Shown: positions 43,453 through 54,700 of the stretch, piece after piece
How the letters are laid out: the number at the start of each line of letters is the position of its first letter
Position numbering within the stretch: position 1 is the stretch's first letter
Assembly (NCBI GenBank): GCA_029907255.1
Contig: JARYMF010000013.1
Location: 1 to 64,000, forward strand
Reading direction: 5' to 3'
Length of the DNA: 64,000 nucleotides
From: Armatimonadota bacterium
Lineage (GTDB): Bacteria > Armatimonadota > UBA5829 > DTJY01
Notes under the pieces: generated by a model
What the model saw: only the letters and a program-made list of their open reading frames with translations
Database searches by the model: none
Told to the model about the DNA's origin: nothing
Made by a program: the position numbers and the translations under genes

Positions 43453-44286
43453 ATGCCCGAATGGCTCGGTGCAGCGATTGCATTCATATATGGGACGGTG
43501 GTCGGCAGTTTTCTCAATGTATGTATCTGGCGTATGCCGAGGGATGAGTCAATCATCCGGCCAGGTTCCCATTGTCCATCTTGTAAGACACTCCTCCGTG
43601 CATGGGATCTGGTCCCCTTGCTCAGTTTCTTAATTCAAAATAGGCGCTGCCGTTATTGTGGTGAGCCAATTAGTTGGCGGTATTTCTTGGTTGAATTATT
43701 GACGGGAGGATATTTCGCAGTAACATATATCTGGTTCGGATACAGCGTGAACTTTTTTGCGAACGCGCTTTTTGGAGCTGCACTAATCGCAGTTTTTTTT
43801 ATAGACTTAGAACATTGGATTATACCAGACCAGCTAAGCCTTTTTGGGATAGTAGTTGGTTTGGTACATGATGGAATTGAGTTGGCAATCGGGGGTAGGC
43901 AACCATATTGGATTCCAGTACCGGGTACGGATTTGCTGTTACCTGTGCCACAATCAATAGCAGCGATCATAATCTGCGGCGGATTTTTCATGGCAATCGC
44001 CGTTATCAGCTATTATGTCTTCAAGAAAGAAGGCATGGGCGGCGGCGATATTAAGCTAGCAGCAGCGATAGGTGCAAACTTAGGAATATGGCCTTCGATG
44101 GTATCATTCCTAATTGCGGTGGCGCTAGGCAGCTTGATTGGCATTGGCTTGATTTTGGCAGGCAGGAAAACAAGAAAAGACTATGTTCCTTTTGGGCCAA
44201 TGATGGTTGCCGGTGCAATAATAGCAATATTTTTTGGCCAGCGAATACTGGATTCATATCTAATTTTTAGTGGACTTGGCAACTAG
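43453..44286 (+). CDS. pilD: Prepilin leader peptidase/N-methyltransferase PilD
   Basis: 277 residues. The first part has the zinc-like pairs CPSC and CRYC of the methyltransferase region (43585-43665). The peptidase region has the two catalytic aspartates, FIDLEHWIIPD and MGGGDIKL, amid eight or so membrane segments. It cuts the leader of the pilin-like proteins that follow. TAGGAG lies about 15 bases before ATG 43453, a rather long spacing. Confidence 0.95.
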   Translation: MPEWLGAAIAFIYGTVVGSFLNVCIWRMPRDESIIRPGSHCPSCKTLLRAWDLVPLLSFLIQNRRCRYCGEPISWRYFLVELLTGGYFAVTYIWFGYSVNFFANALFGAALIAVFFIDLEHWIIPDQLSLFGIVVGLVHDGIELAIGGRQPYWIPVPGTDLLLPVPQSIAAIIICGGFFMAIAVISYYVFKKEGMGGGDIKLAAAIGANLGIWPSMVSFLIAVALGSLIGIGLILAGRKTRKDYVPFGPMMVAGAIIAIFFGQRILDSYLIFSGLGN

Positions 44287-44328
44287 GCGGGGTCGGATAC
44301 TTGGTTCTGGCAAACGGAGGAATGAAAG

Positions 44329-45105
44329 ATGCTACTAAAAAAACATGGCGGTTTTACAATTATAGAACTTTTGACAGTTATTAGTATCATGGGCGTGCTA
44401 GCGGCCTTAATCTTTCCAGTCGTAGCTTCTTCACGCGAGAGCGCAAAGAAAGCTCAGTGTACGAGCAATCTTCACCAAATTTGGACCGCTCTAAAGCAAT
44501 TTCAAATGGACGAACACCGATATCCAGATTTTATTGCAGGTCCGGCGTATAAGGAGAATGGAGCAATTGTACCGCTAAACAAGACTTCTGGCATGGATGC
44601 AACCGGCCGTGCTGTGTCGCTATACCCCGAATACATCAAAGAGGCTAGTGCTCTAAATTGTCCAAAATCAGTTGTCAACGGAGAGGGTGTGGAATATAAG
44701 CAAACGGACGTCGCCCCAGACCCATTAGGCAGAACGTGGTATGAGACCAACGCAACAGACCCCAATAACCCAGAGCCGCAGCCAGTTTTTCTATATAAAT
44801 ACTCCAGTTACGATTACCAGTGTCCAAGACCACTTGGATGGAAACCTGAGGCGCATTATTCCATCGAGTGGCCGCTAGATGATGACGATGATAAGCTTCA
44901 GGAAAATATAGTAAAACAATTAAAATGGCGAAACCCACCTGCTGAGACAGTCGTCGCTTGGTGTTCCTACCACAGGGATGTCACGCGAACAGGGGTTAGG
45001 CCCAATAGCAAAGATTTAGTGCTGTTCTTGGATGGACATGTAAAACAACTGCCATCTTCATTGGGAATTGATTGGAAAAACGCCTGGAGGAACTTCAAAC
45101 AATAG
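44329..45105 (+). CDS. Type IV pseudopilin/prepilin-like protein with DGH motif
   Basis: 258 residues, ACGGAGGAA upstream. The prepilin leader is GGFTIIELLTVISIMGVLAA: cleavage after the second Gly, Glu at position 5 of the mature chain. The rest resembles the large group of prepilin-like proteins of Armatimonadota and Planctomycetes that end with a DGH motif, here LFLDGHVKQLP. CTSNLHQIWTALKQF is a typical post-helix segment. It may be a main or minor pilin, or a pseudopilin. A 331-base gap follows. Confidence 0.85.
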   Translation: MLLKKHGGFTIIELLTVISIMGVLAALIFPVVASSRESAKKAQCTSNLHQIWTALKQFQMDEHRYPDFIAGPAYKENGAIVPLNKTSGMDATGRAVSLYPEYIKEASALNCPKSVVNGEGVEYKQTDVAPDPLGRTWYETNATDPNNPEPQPVFLYKYSSYDYQCPRPLGWKPEAHYSIEWPLDDDDDKLQENIVKQLKWRNPPAETVVAWCSYHRDVTRTGVRPNSKDLVLFLDGHVKQLPSSLGIDWKNAWRNFKQ

Positions 45106-45436
45106 AGCAAAATCAAGCTAAAGTTTGCCGAAAGGTAACTAAAACAGATGCTTGCTTCCTTATTTATTTGAAAAGAAATGGCAAGGCTGTTGAAGTTACC
45201 TTCTTTCACGTTTAAAATTGGAACATTAATCGAGTTCGGGGAGTCAAATAACTGGTAGAAAAATAGCGCTTAAATGCGCGAAAATGCCAGGCAAGTATGC
45301 GCCCTCCGGCTCATCCGAAATAATAAAATTGGCCCATGCTCTCAATAAAGTAAATTGTTGCATGAGAACGTTGGAGAGCAGGACCAAAGAGTAGTGATTG
45401 AGACGGAAGCCGGCGCATTCTTTTTAGGAAGACCGA
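45106..45436 (+). other. Long gap between pseudopilin and minor-pilin genes
   Basis: No gene is seen. GGTAACT (45134-45140) pairs with AGTTACC (45194-45200) around a 53-base interior in which CTTGC/GCAAG can form. GCTCTC (about 45339) can pair with GAGAGC (about 45374). TTGGCC...TAAATT (about 45331-45358) is a possible weak promoter for the minor-pilin genes. No known riboswitch could be recognised. Confidence 0.4.
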
Positions 45437-45439
45437 TTG

Positions 45440-47236
45440 GTGAAGCCAATGAAGCTTCTGGTGCGATTAAAAAATGAGCAAGGTATTTCACTAGTCGAGG
45501 TTCTGACAGCAATAGTCATATTCCTCGGCGGCATACTCATGGTAGTACGCATGTTTCCAGGTGGTTTTGCCGTCGTAAAGCACAGCGAAGACGTTACCCT
45601 TGCAAATCGCCTTGCCCAACAGGAGCTCGAGCGGTGGAAAGGTATGGCTGCCAATCTTCCTGGCGGAATCTTGCCTTGGGGTTGGAATGAAACCTCCGGC
45701 GCCTATACCGTGCTTCCTGATGTTAGTCCGGACAACTTGCGCGACCCTGTCGAACCTAGCGATGGGTGGCCAGCAGGGTTTAACATGTACTATTACACAG
45801 ATGTTAACAAATTCCGCCACATCTATGCCGAAGCTACCAGGATTCCCATGCCATTAAACCCAGCGGCCCCCGATTCCTTAGGTTCGATTTACATACTGGG
45901 ATTCAGCCCCATAGCATGGGATGGCCCAGAATCCATTAAGGTTTATAGCGGTCCGATGCGACGGCGAAATGTTTGGCTTGGGATTCCTACGCTCAGAAGC
46001 CTTAGTGAATATGCCATTGATTACGACAATGCAATTATCTATCTGCGGGCTACTCCCTATCCCCGGCGATTTATAATTACCTACTCCTATTGGGACAATG
46101 ACCCCTTGGTGGATGGCAGACCTGACTTGGTTCCGGTGGTTAGCCAAGAAATTATTGTCAATAGCAATACTGCCAAGCAAGTTGACCCCTACACTGTGGC
46201 AGTAGATATTCCCGGCCCAGCAGGAACAAAGCTGTCTACAGAACCTGGTTACATGTTTATTGACCACGGCAGCGATTCGCTGCATCGAATGTTCGAGCTG
46301 ATTGATGCAGGTGCTCAGTGGAATCCGAACAATCCGTATGAATACAAAGTTTTAGACTATGTAGCCGGCGTTATTTATTTTAACCCATATGGATATGGCT
46401 ACGAAGAATATACCGCACGCGGAAAAATGCCTTTGATTGCCTACATAGACTATAATGTTCTCGATTGGCATATTATTCGTGAGGAGCGAAAACTCCCCGA
46501 CCGCATAAACAGTCCAGCAGATTGCGAGTTTAAACTTACCCTTCGGTTTATAAAAAAGGCTGGGGAAACCATTGAACTGAATGGCCAAAAATATGAAGGA
46601 TTGGCGGCATATCCACCTTATAATTATCTTCCATATGATGTATTAGCGCTCGACGTGGAAACTGGCGCATACTATACAGAAGATAGCAAAATGAGCGACG
46701 GAACTCCAGCATTGCAGGTTAATTATAAAGACGGCATAATCCGCTTTCATCCTTCGTTTGCCGGCAAAACATTTCGCGTCTACTACCGCGCAGATGGGGA
46801 TTGGGCGGTTCAAGTTTATAAAACCTATGATGTATACCGCAAAAGCGATAGGCTGAGCTTGGATTACCGCCAATACCATATAAACAACAATGGCGTAATG
46901 ACTTTCACCAGATGCTATGCTGGCATGGCAGTAGCAGTGGATTATACCTTCGAGGCTACCATCCAAGGGCAGGGGCGCTTAAGGCTTACCAGGAATGGCG
47001 ATACTTTCCGCATTTCGGAGGCTACGGGCCCCGGAGGTTACTGCAGTGTTGATATCCGCCAAAGATTGTTGGACTTATATGGTCCAGACTCCGACCCGAG
47101 AATTCTATTTGTAAGCAAGGTCTATGGCGTTACCCTCGGCGCAAGGGTTATTTGGCGTGACTCCGGCCGCGCGCTGAGAGCTGGCAAATGGAAGTCGGCA
47201 GATATACAGACATATCTGACGCGGGCGATGCAGTAA
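45440..47236 (+). CDS. PilV-like minor pilin with a very large C-terminal region
   Basis: About 598 residues. Start uncertain among TTG 45437, GTG 45440 (best spaced after AGGAAG) and ATG 45449. The prepilin leader is EQGISLVEVLTAIVIFLGGI, with cleavage before ISLVE. The pilin part (LANRLAQQELERWKGM) resembles PilV/type II minor pilins of normally about 170 residues. Most of the remainder is beta-rich and contains at least four copies of a short module of the form DY..G.I.F...V.V.Y (about 46007, 46348, 46718, 46885). The same module recurs in the propeller proteins downstream. A pilus-tip role is inferred. Confidence 0.8.
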   Translation: MKPMKLLVRLKNEQGISLVEVLTAIVIFLGGILMVVRMFPGGFAVVKHSEDVTLANRLAQQELERWKGMAANLPGGILPWGWNETSGAYTVLPDVSPDNLRDPVEPSDGWPAGFNMYYYTDVNKFRHIYAEATRIPMPLNPAAPDSLGSIYILGFSPIAWDGPESIKVYSGPMRRRNVWLGIPTLRSLSEYAIDYDNAIIYLRATPYPRRFIITYSYWDNDPLVDGRPDLVPVVSQEIIVNSNTAKQVDPYTVAVDIPGPAGTKLSTEPGYMFIDHGSDSLHRMFELIDAGAQWNPNNPYEYKVLDYVAGVIYFNPYGYGYEEYTARGKMPLIAYIDYNVLDWHIIREERKLPDRINSPADCEFKLTLRFIKKAGETIELNGQKYEGLAAYPPYNYLPYDVLALDVETGAYYTEDSKMSDGTPALQVNYKDGIIRFHPSFAGKTFRVYYRADGDWAVQVYKTYDVYRKSDRLSLDYRQYHINNNGVMTFTRCYAGMAVAVDYTFEATIQGQGRLRLTRNGDTFRISEATGPGGYCSVDIRQRLLDLYGPDSDPRILFVSKVYGVTLGARVIWRDSGRALRAGKWKSADIQTYLTRAMQ

Positions 47237-47265
47237 GCGGTGAAAAAGAAGGCTGCTAAGAGAAG

Positions 47266-49047
47266 ATGAAACGATTTCTCAAATCCAATAAGGGATTCAC
47301 GCTCTTAGAAATACTGATCGTCATTGCCTTGACGGTGATTGTTCTGGGACTGGTCTTTATACCGGTTACCAGGACTTTTGAATTTACTCGACAGGCCGAA
47401 GTGATGGTCAGGACCCAGGACAACGCGCGCATCGCCATGGAGCAGATAAGCCGTGATTTGGCTGACGCCATGTATGTTTTCGACAATACGCGAGACCCAA
47501 TCAATTTTAAGGTAAAAGATGCAACAGGAAAAACAGTTTTCGTCCCGGTATATTACGCCAAAATTGATTTGGTTCTTCCGCGCATGAGGTGCTATTGTAC
47601 TAGCCCGAAACATCCTAATAACCAGCCGAGGGATTTTCCAAGACACGACCCTTCTAATCCCGATTTTGACGAATCAGCGCCACGGTGTAAGTATGATGGC
47701 TCATTGCTGGAAATCCGGCCCGCCGAGCCACTAGCGCCTGATACTTTTATTGTTCGCTATTTTATAGGCCTAAGAGACCCGACAGCAGAGTATTCGAATA
47801 GTTATGCGAGCAAGACAGCAGCCCCGGGTACTGATAATATGTTTGTCCTTTACCGGGCAGAGTTTAGTCTCTATGATGATAACTTATTTGATCCCAGCAT
47901 TCCCGTGGAGGACCGACTGTCTTATCCAAACTTTTTCTATGATGAACCATACTGCAGGCGCTGGAAGCAAATAAGCAGGCCTATGGTTACGGTGGAGAAT
48001 ACCGACCTAGTAAACATTAGGTTCGAAGGTGTCAATCCAATCGTTATGCCAACGGTAAAGTTTATGCCAACGGCCGTCTATAACGACCCAATGGTTCCAA
48101 CTATGGAAAAGAGTGATGCTCCAGAGTTTGGCGATGCACCACCAACCGTTTATAAAGCAACCTATGGACATTGGGTTTTGCCCTATGAAGTCATGCTGTT
48201 GCGAAAAGATCCGAAGAATCCAGGCTCGCATATATTGTATAAGACAGCTCAGGGCACCGATGGAAATGGCAATCCGTTTATAGGCATCTTCAGGGATGGA
48301 AAGCTGATATTCAATATAACAAAATACCTAGCTACGAAGAGCACCAGTAAATATGGCGCTGGGGTAATCGAACCAGCGAAGCCTGAGGTTGCCTTCACGA
48401 TTGATCCGGTTAAAGGCACTGCGAATTTCGCCTTTCCGGTAGTAAATGACCAAATCAGCAGCAAAGCGGGCGGTACAATGGCGATAAGCAAAATGGGTAG
48501 CACTGACGATATCAACGCGGCTTATATTAGTTCGGGATACCGCGACCGATACCGCCGCTTCCTAATCAATGACCCAACTGATACTTCAGACCCAGTTTCA
48601 GAAATACTACTTAATGCACGGGTTGTCCCGATGTCCGAGCGTGTAGTAGCACCTTGCGCCACCCCGGGTCCAAACTATGGAAAACCAATTCTGTATAGTC
48701 GGACTCCACTATATTGCTACGAGCCAGATTATAACCAATACAAGCTGGATATTGACTATGGCATTGGAAGTAATGGAACACCTTGTGAAGGCGTCGCGGC
48801 AATTTTCTTCCATTCCCTTCAGACCCAGGAGAGAGGGTCGGGTGTACCATTGCCGCCGGGTAAAGACAATGTCTTTGTCTTTTATCAGGTGCAAAACAAT
48901 CTTGCAGATGATACATTGCGAGCAAATTATGTGACAAAGAGCTTGATAACGGTGACGTTAGGCATAAAAATGTATGACCCAGCATCAGGTAAACCACAGA
49001 ATATCGAACTTACAAATAAGGTGCGCATTAGGAACGTTGCCTCATGA
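47266..49047 (+). CDS. PilW-like minor pilin, oversized
   Basis: 593 residues; GAGAAG is close to ATG 47266. The leader NKGFTLLEILIVIALTVIVLG has the cleavage before FTLLE and Glu5. MVRTQDNARIAMEQISRDLADA is the PilW-type stretch after the helix. The long body is not recognised; it includes paired cysteines (CYCTSPKH, CKYDG). Typical PilW is about 300 residues, so this is about double. The stop overlaps the next start by four bases (ATGA). Confidence 0.82.
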   Translation: MKRFLKSNKGFTLLEILIVIALTVIVLGLVFIPVTRTFEFTRQAEVMVRTQDNARIAMEQISRDLADAMYVFDNTRDPINFKVKDATGKTVFVPVYYAKIDLVLPRMRCYCTSPKHPNNQPRDFPRHDPSNPDFDESAPRCKYDGSLLEIRPAEPLAPDTFIVRYFIGLRDPTAEYSNSYASKTAAPGTDNMFVLYRAEFSLYDDNLFDPSIPVEDRLSYPNFFYDEPYCRRWKQISRPMVTVENTDLVNIRFEGVNPIVMPTVKFMPTAVYNDPMVPTMEKSDAPEFGDAPPTVYKATYGHWVLPYEVMLLRKDPKNPGSHILYKTAQGTDGNGNPFIGIFRDGKLIFNITKYLATKSTSKYGAGVIEPAKPEVAFTIDPVKGTANFAFPVVNDQISSKAGGTMAISKMGSTDDINAAYISSGYRDRYRRFLINDPTDTSDPVSEILLNARVVPMSERVVAPCATPGPNYGKPILYSRTPLYCYEPDYNQYKLDIDYGIGSNGTPCEGVAAIFFHSLQTQERGSGVPLPPGKDNVFVFYQVQNNLADDTLRANYVTKSLITVTLGIKMYDPASGKPQNIELTNKVRIRNVAS

Positions 49048-51686
49048 GCGGGTGGTGTAAACGAATGCAAAAAGATCAACCAGGCAGAAATACATTAGCT
49101 AACCAAAGAGGCCAGTCGCTCATACTGGCATTGACAATTATGTTCCTTTTGCTCTTCCTTGGCGGCATATTTGTTGCTCTCATTGCTCGAAACTTGGTGA
49201 GAGCACAAAGAAGCGGCGAAAGCTTGTCAGCGGAGTATCTTGCCGAGGTTGGTATACGATATGCGGACCACCAACTAACCTACAGCGAGGAAGGGGCGGA
49301 CTGGCGGCCAGTGCCGACATTCCCGAAAGTAGTCCAAGCAATAGCAAATGGCCAAAACCCTGAGTCCTTACCTCCGGCAGATAAACCCAACCCATTGGAC
49401 CCTGATTACCAGTGGCTGATAAAAGGTTTCAGCAGGTTTAATTATGGTAAAGGACGATTTCTCCTCCTCGTAACCTATGAGCCAAAGCGTGGCGACCCGA
49501 TGTCAAAGTATATCAAGATAACGTCAATTGGCCGCTCGGGAATTGTTGACCAGAATGACCCTACTACTTGGACAAAACAGCCTTCTCGGTTGCGCTCTGA
49601 ACTCGTTGCATATAAGGCAATTTGCATTACCGATTACGCCAGGTTCATAACAAACAAAGATAGAAGGACAGGTGCATTACCCCTAGGCACTCCAAGGTTT
49701 ACAACAAACTTCGGCGAGCTAGTGAATAATACTATTCATGGCGCACCTATCCGCGTAAATGGCGATTTAATCTGGCATGGCAAGAACTACGTTTGGCTGG
49801 ATGCAAGCAGAGGCGATGTTGTTGAAGTGGCTGGCGATATAAGCCATGCCGCGCCGCCTTCGCCATCGGAACCAGATGTCACCGCAGTCTATGTTAATGG
49901 TGTTCAGGCAGAGGAAAGCAGTTCGCCGACTTTCAATACGAGTCCAGATGATCCTAATGCTGAGATTGGAAAGTACAGAGATGGCAGGCTCGAACCTGAC
50001 GTCCAAAAGAGGCCAAGGCACATTACAAGGATTGAGCCACCTTTGATAGATGCACTAGGTACCGCAAGCAGGGTAACAAGATATCGTGAGCTTACTCGGA
50101 ATTCAGGCGAGTGGAGGCAGACAAGACAAGGCGAATGGTATAATACAGGCTATTACGGCTGGGGCAAGGGTATTTATATCGCAAACTTTCGCGACGTCCA
50201 AACTGAAAGCGAGGGTTATACCCTTCGGGCAAACTGGACTCAGCCTGGAACAGAGTATTGGAATGGCCCATATTACACGCCGCCTGCTGTAACTATCACC
50301 CTTTTCCCTTACGACCTCGATAATGCTGATAATGATAATAAACCTGAGACCGGACCAGATATTGTTATAACCAGGGATGAGAGAACACGCTATATATGGC
50401 GCGACCAGGATGGCAATCCTCTTCCTGCTACCGGCGAGCAAATTATAATGCATTATCCAGAAAACGGCGTGATATTTGCCGAGGGGAACATACGGATTAA
50501 AGGCGTGCTTCCTCCAAAGGTCCAGCTCACCGTTGTATCTGGCGCAACCATCTACATTGATGGAAACATTCTCCGAAATCCAGCCGAGCCCAATGAAAGC
50601 GCAATCGCTCTGCTAGCCGAAGATTATGTATGCGTAAACACGACGCAGTTTTTTGGGCCTGCAAGAGAAGTCCCGCTTCCAAATCCAGGCGCAGAACATT
50701 TTGACGTTTCTCCAAAATCGTCGTTCTGGTTTAGTTTTGCATTTGGAGCAGATCCTGCTAGGGCATATCCGAACATTCCTGTCAGGCTTTATGCGAGACA
50801 TACAGCAGCTCCTGGTGGCGCAAGCTATATAAACCTTTTGTTAAACTATCCGCCAAGCCAAGCCGAAGTAAGTTCCAATCCATATTATTCGTTCTACATG
50901 TTTAATCCAAGTGCAAACTTAGTTCCTTTGCGATATGTTTATCCTCTTGGCGATATGATTTTGAATCCAAACACTTATTGGACCCAGCAATACGATGAAT
51001 GGGAGTGCGCGGCATTCCCACTGGAAATCTCCTATCCTGGTAATAAGAGTCCAAATTATGCGATTTGGGGGCTACCGGGCAAGGAGAATTATATTGGTTT
51101 CCAGCTCGACCAGAGTATGCCGTTTGGGACTGGTACGCAGGATTATTATCTCTCGCGAGCGTTCATCCAACCGCTAGATATAAGGATAGAAGCACTCATA
51201 TATGCGCAGAATAAGTCGTTCTTTATTATCCCCGGTCCGTGGATGAATCCTGATCCAACGGACACAGAGGAAAACTTCCGAAGGCTTGGTCGTAGGCCGC
51301 CTGGAACAAATCCACTGTGGCCGTTTTATGGCCAGCCACCTGATATAAGAATAATTGTCTACGGCTCCATAAGCGAGAATTTGCCTGCGCCCATTGGTGA
51401 TTCAAGCGCTTGGATGGAAAAGTGGGGTTGGATTCCGCCTGAACATGGAACGTCAGGTGAGTTTGTTGATGCATATAGACCGCCTCTCGACCCCAACCAG
51501 GATGGGAAAACAGACAAAAGGGCGGGTTTAACCTTTGTTTACGACGATCAGCTGTCATATCCTTATGTAGCAATCAGCCCAACTCAGGAGCTTCCAGTTC
51601 GCCGTGATGAGTATGGTAGAGTTCTGCCACTACTTCCAAAGTTGCCAGTAAGCCCGCAAATGCTTTATATGGGTGAACCCACTTAA
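49044..51686 (+). CDS. PilX-like pilus assembly protein, oversized
   Basis: 880 residues. The N-terminus has RGQSLILALTIMFLLLFLGG, then ARNLVRAQRSGESLSAEYLAEVGI. This is the PilX_N pattern; mature position 5 lacks Glu, as is common in PilX. The following hundreds of residues contain beta-helix-like runs (GVIFAEGNIRIKGVLPP, TVVSGATIYIDGNILRNP) such as those in large PilX-type proteins. Start codon overlaps the preceding gene. Pseudomonas PilX is below 200 residues, so this form is exceptional in size. Confidence 0.8.
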   Translation: MSGWCKRMQKDQPGRNTLANQRGQSLILALTIMFLLLFLGGIFVALIARNLVRAQRSGESLSAEYLAEVGIRYADHQLTYSEEGADWRPVPTFPKVVQAIANGQNPESLPPADKPNPLDPDYQWLIKGFSRFNYGKGRFLLLVTYEPKRGDPMSKYIKITSIGRSGIVDQNDPTTWTKQPSRLRSELVAYKAICITDYARFITNKDRRTGALPLGTPRFTTNFGELVNNTIHGAPIRVNGDLIWHGKNYVWLDASRGDVVEVAGDISHAAPPSPSEPDVTAVYVNGVQAEESSSPTFNTSPDDPNAEIGKYRDGRLEPDVQKRPRHITRIEPPLIDALGTASRVTRYRELTRNSGEWRQTRQGEWYNTGYYGWGKGIYIANFRDVQTESEGYTLRANWTQPGTEYWNGPYYTPPAVTITLFPYDLDNADNDNKPETGPDIVITRDERTRYIWRDQDGNPLPATGEQIIMHYPENGVIFAEGNIRIKGVLPPKVQLTVVSGATIYIDGNILRNPAEPNESAIALLAEDYVCVNTTQFFGPAREVPLPNPGAEHFDVSPKSSFWFSFAFGADPARAYPNIPVRLYARHTAAPGGASYINLLLNYPPSQAEVSSNPYYSFYMFNPSANLVPLRYVYPLGDMILNPNTYWTQQYDEWECAAFPLEISYPGNKSPNYAIWGLPGKENYIGFQLDQSMPFGTGTQDYYLSRAFIQPLDIRIEALIYAQNKSFFIIPGPWMNPDPTDTEENFRRLGRRPPGTNPLWPFYGQPPDIRIIVYGSISENLPAPIGDSSAWMEKWGWIPPEHGTSGEFVDAYRPPLDPNQDGKTDKRAGLTFVYDDQLSYPYVAISPTQELPVRRDEYGRVLPLLPKLPVSPQMLYMGEPT

Positions 51687-51776
51687 TATGGAATATTTGG
51701 AACAAGACGGGCTGTGAAGTAATCAGAATAAATGGAAAACATGGGCTACACCGGTTGAAACGGTGGTGAATTTTTC

Positions 51777-54700
51777 ATGAGATATAAGTTTATAACAATA
51801 ATTGCAATTTTGGTTTGCATTGTATTGCTGACCAGCGTAGTGCAAGCGGCTGGCTTTGTATATTCAGGTAGCCGAAAAGAGATCAAAGCTGGCGTTTTGA
51901 TCTTTAAATACAATAATGCAGGAAATATTGAATACAGCAGAGCAAGCGACCCATATATATTCTATGTGATGGACCAGCGGAGCGAGCTCAAGCCAGCCGG
52001 CTGGGAGTTCGTCAATCCTTTGGCGCCCTCGAGAGTGACACCAGACATTATTAATAGATGGGGGTCAGCTTATAAAGCTGGCGACCAAGTAACAAAGGAC
52101 ATGGCTTGCTACTGGGAAGTCAAGATAGACGCTCCATTTTCTGATTTAGCAAAGTTCGACGTGCTCTTTATGACATGTCCTTCCAGTTCAAACCTTTTGC
52201 TTAAGCCACGTGATATCGAAAAACTTCGGAAAATGGTTGACGCCGGCGGTGTAATTTGGATCGAAGACCGTGGAGGCGCTAGATTCAGTGACACAAATGC
52301 TTTTTTCATACGCGATTTGGATTTTGGCACAGGCGGTTCGCCAGGATTAGCAGATGTTCCCAACCCAGCACATCCGCTGCTTACCATGCCTTTTACTCTT
52401 AGCTGGGAGGAAGTAAGCAACCTCGGACCAGGTCCAGAATTGATTGGAAGGAACTTTATATCAGCCGCAGACCCTCACTATTTTGCCCCCGTAGTTCTGT
52501 CACAAGGGAGATTAATTGTGGCGGCTGCTCAATACGGCAGCGGCCATATCGTTGCTGTTGGTGAGAACGTGGGGACTGCAATTAGTGCCGCTGTAGGTAA
52601 CGGCCCATACGCAAAACAGAATTGGATGCTTGCCCAAACCGAAGACTTGAAATTCGCCTACAATATTGTAAGCTGGGGCTCGGAGCATACTACTTTCCAT
52701 AAAAATCCTCGCCATACAGGTTATTCATTTGAGCGAATGAGTAACAACTTGGCGATACTATGGAAATTCCTAACACCGACTGGCTCAATGGAAACAGGTT
52801 CCTCGCCAGCTTTCCTCGACAATATGGTTTTTTACGTTGACAACCAGGGCATACTCCATGCGTTTGATCTCATGCCAGAACGAGATAGAGACAACGATGG
52901 AAATCCTGACGATGGTAAACCCGATTTTGGGACAGGTACACCTTACGATGAAGTGTGGTTTGATCAGGTTGGCCCAGCATCTTCGCCCACGACTGCCTAC
53001 GTTTCGGTGGGTGGTAACTTTATCCCTGCTGTGTTTGTGACAACAAAAGAGGGCAAAGTTATCGGGTACTGCGCTCGCGACGGAAGCCAGAAACACGACG
53101 CCCTTAATCTCGGTGTTCCTTTTGCAAGCGATTACGATATTCCCGCGCCAACCTTTTGTGATGGCGTGCTATATTGTGGAAGTTCGGATGGCAGGCTTTA
53201 TGCTCACGACTATAACAGAGATATTTCCTGGGTGTGGCCAAGGCCGCCTCAGTTCTCAGGTATTGGCCAGGTTTTAAACTCGCCTACAATTGGATATTTC
53301 CGCAATCCGGCGACCGGAGCAGTTGACCAGGTGCTTCATCTCGCGACACGTGGTATCAAAGGAACATCCGATGGCGCCATCCAGTGTTTCCCAATTAAAG
53401 TGTTCGGCGAGCCCCTTAAAAAGGTCGGAGCTACTGGGACAGGAACAAGCATTTATGAAATTGCTTTACCAAGCACCGCCATAATAGAAACCCCGGGTTC
53501 ATATCAGGTCTATTATGTGCTTCCCGATGGAACAATAGAAGATGTCACAGGCAATGTTATAAGAATTAACCAGCCAGGAAAGTTCGAAATCAACGAGAGC
53601 GCTCCTAAGCAAATTCCTCCTGGAACTGGGTTATTCGCCAATTATGAGGTAGATTATGCAAGCAGTCTAGCCACCGGCATGTATCGCCAGCGTATTACCG
53701 TAAAAACGCGTCGCCCAACGGGAATAGGTCCTGAGGGTGTCGGAGTTCTTTCCACCCCAGCAGCAGGGCCAAATGATGTGCTGTACTATATTGCAGAAAA
53801 CGGCTCAATCTATGCTGCTCAGGAAAGCGGACGCGGCGCGGCTGTCATTAAATGGCGATGGTTCCTTGGCGATCCTGGCGCAGTGCAGCTTCTTGGCGGT
53901 CAAGCTTTGCCCGTTGGGTCGCCGGTGATAGGCGATGACATAGTCTATGTTGCTGTAAATGTAGACGGGCAGGGGATGATTCTCGCCTTCGAAGCTGACC
54001 CCTCCTTTGTAATCAATACTGGCGTCCCAATTGACCGCCGCAGACCAGTCGAAGTATATCAGTTTGATACGCTGAATCCGGGCGTCGAACCAGTGCCAAT
54101 AGGAGGAGCTCCTGAAGATAGCGGAGGCACTGCCGCGTACCGAGTAGACTATGAGAGGGGAAGAATTACATTTGTCAACTTCCGCGATCCTCGAAATAGT
54201 CAGACCGAGCTTTCCGCCTCTCAAGACCTGGTGGTAAAGTTCTACATAGCCGAGGAAGCAGGTGGCAGTGGTACGCCAGAGTCTCAGTGCCATGCTGCAT
54301 TTCCGCCTAGCGCAGGCTCGGTAGCTTCCACCTGCCAGTGGTATCCAAATGACTCATGGAATAATCTAAGATGGTTTGCAAGGCTGCCGAATAATCCATT
54401 AGGCAAAACAGAAATAACTTCATCGCCCGCATTGATTGGAGACACATTGTTTGTTGGTTGTGCGAATGGCATGATTGCTGTCTTGGATGTCGGCAAGCTA
54501 AATGAGAAATTCCGTGGCCCATGCTCAAATGTTTCCCAAGACCCCGAGAGCGTTAAGTTAATCAGAGTTTTTCCTGCAATGCCCGGCATAAATCCTCCCA
54601 GCGTTGCGGGCAACGTATGGGCGACTGTCGCAGGGCAGAACGGAATCCTTGCGGTAGCGACACAAGCTGGATTGGTCGTTCTCCACAACGGTCTTACACT

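Noticed and set aside
45106-45436. c-di-GMP (GEMM) riboswitch before the minor-pilin genes
   Set aside because: GGCAAG and a CCGG appear, but the conserved GACGCAAAGCC core and the two-helix junction are not present.
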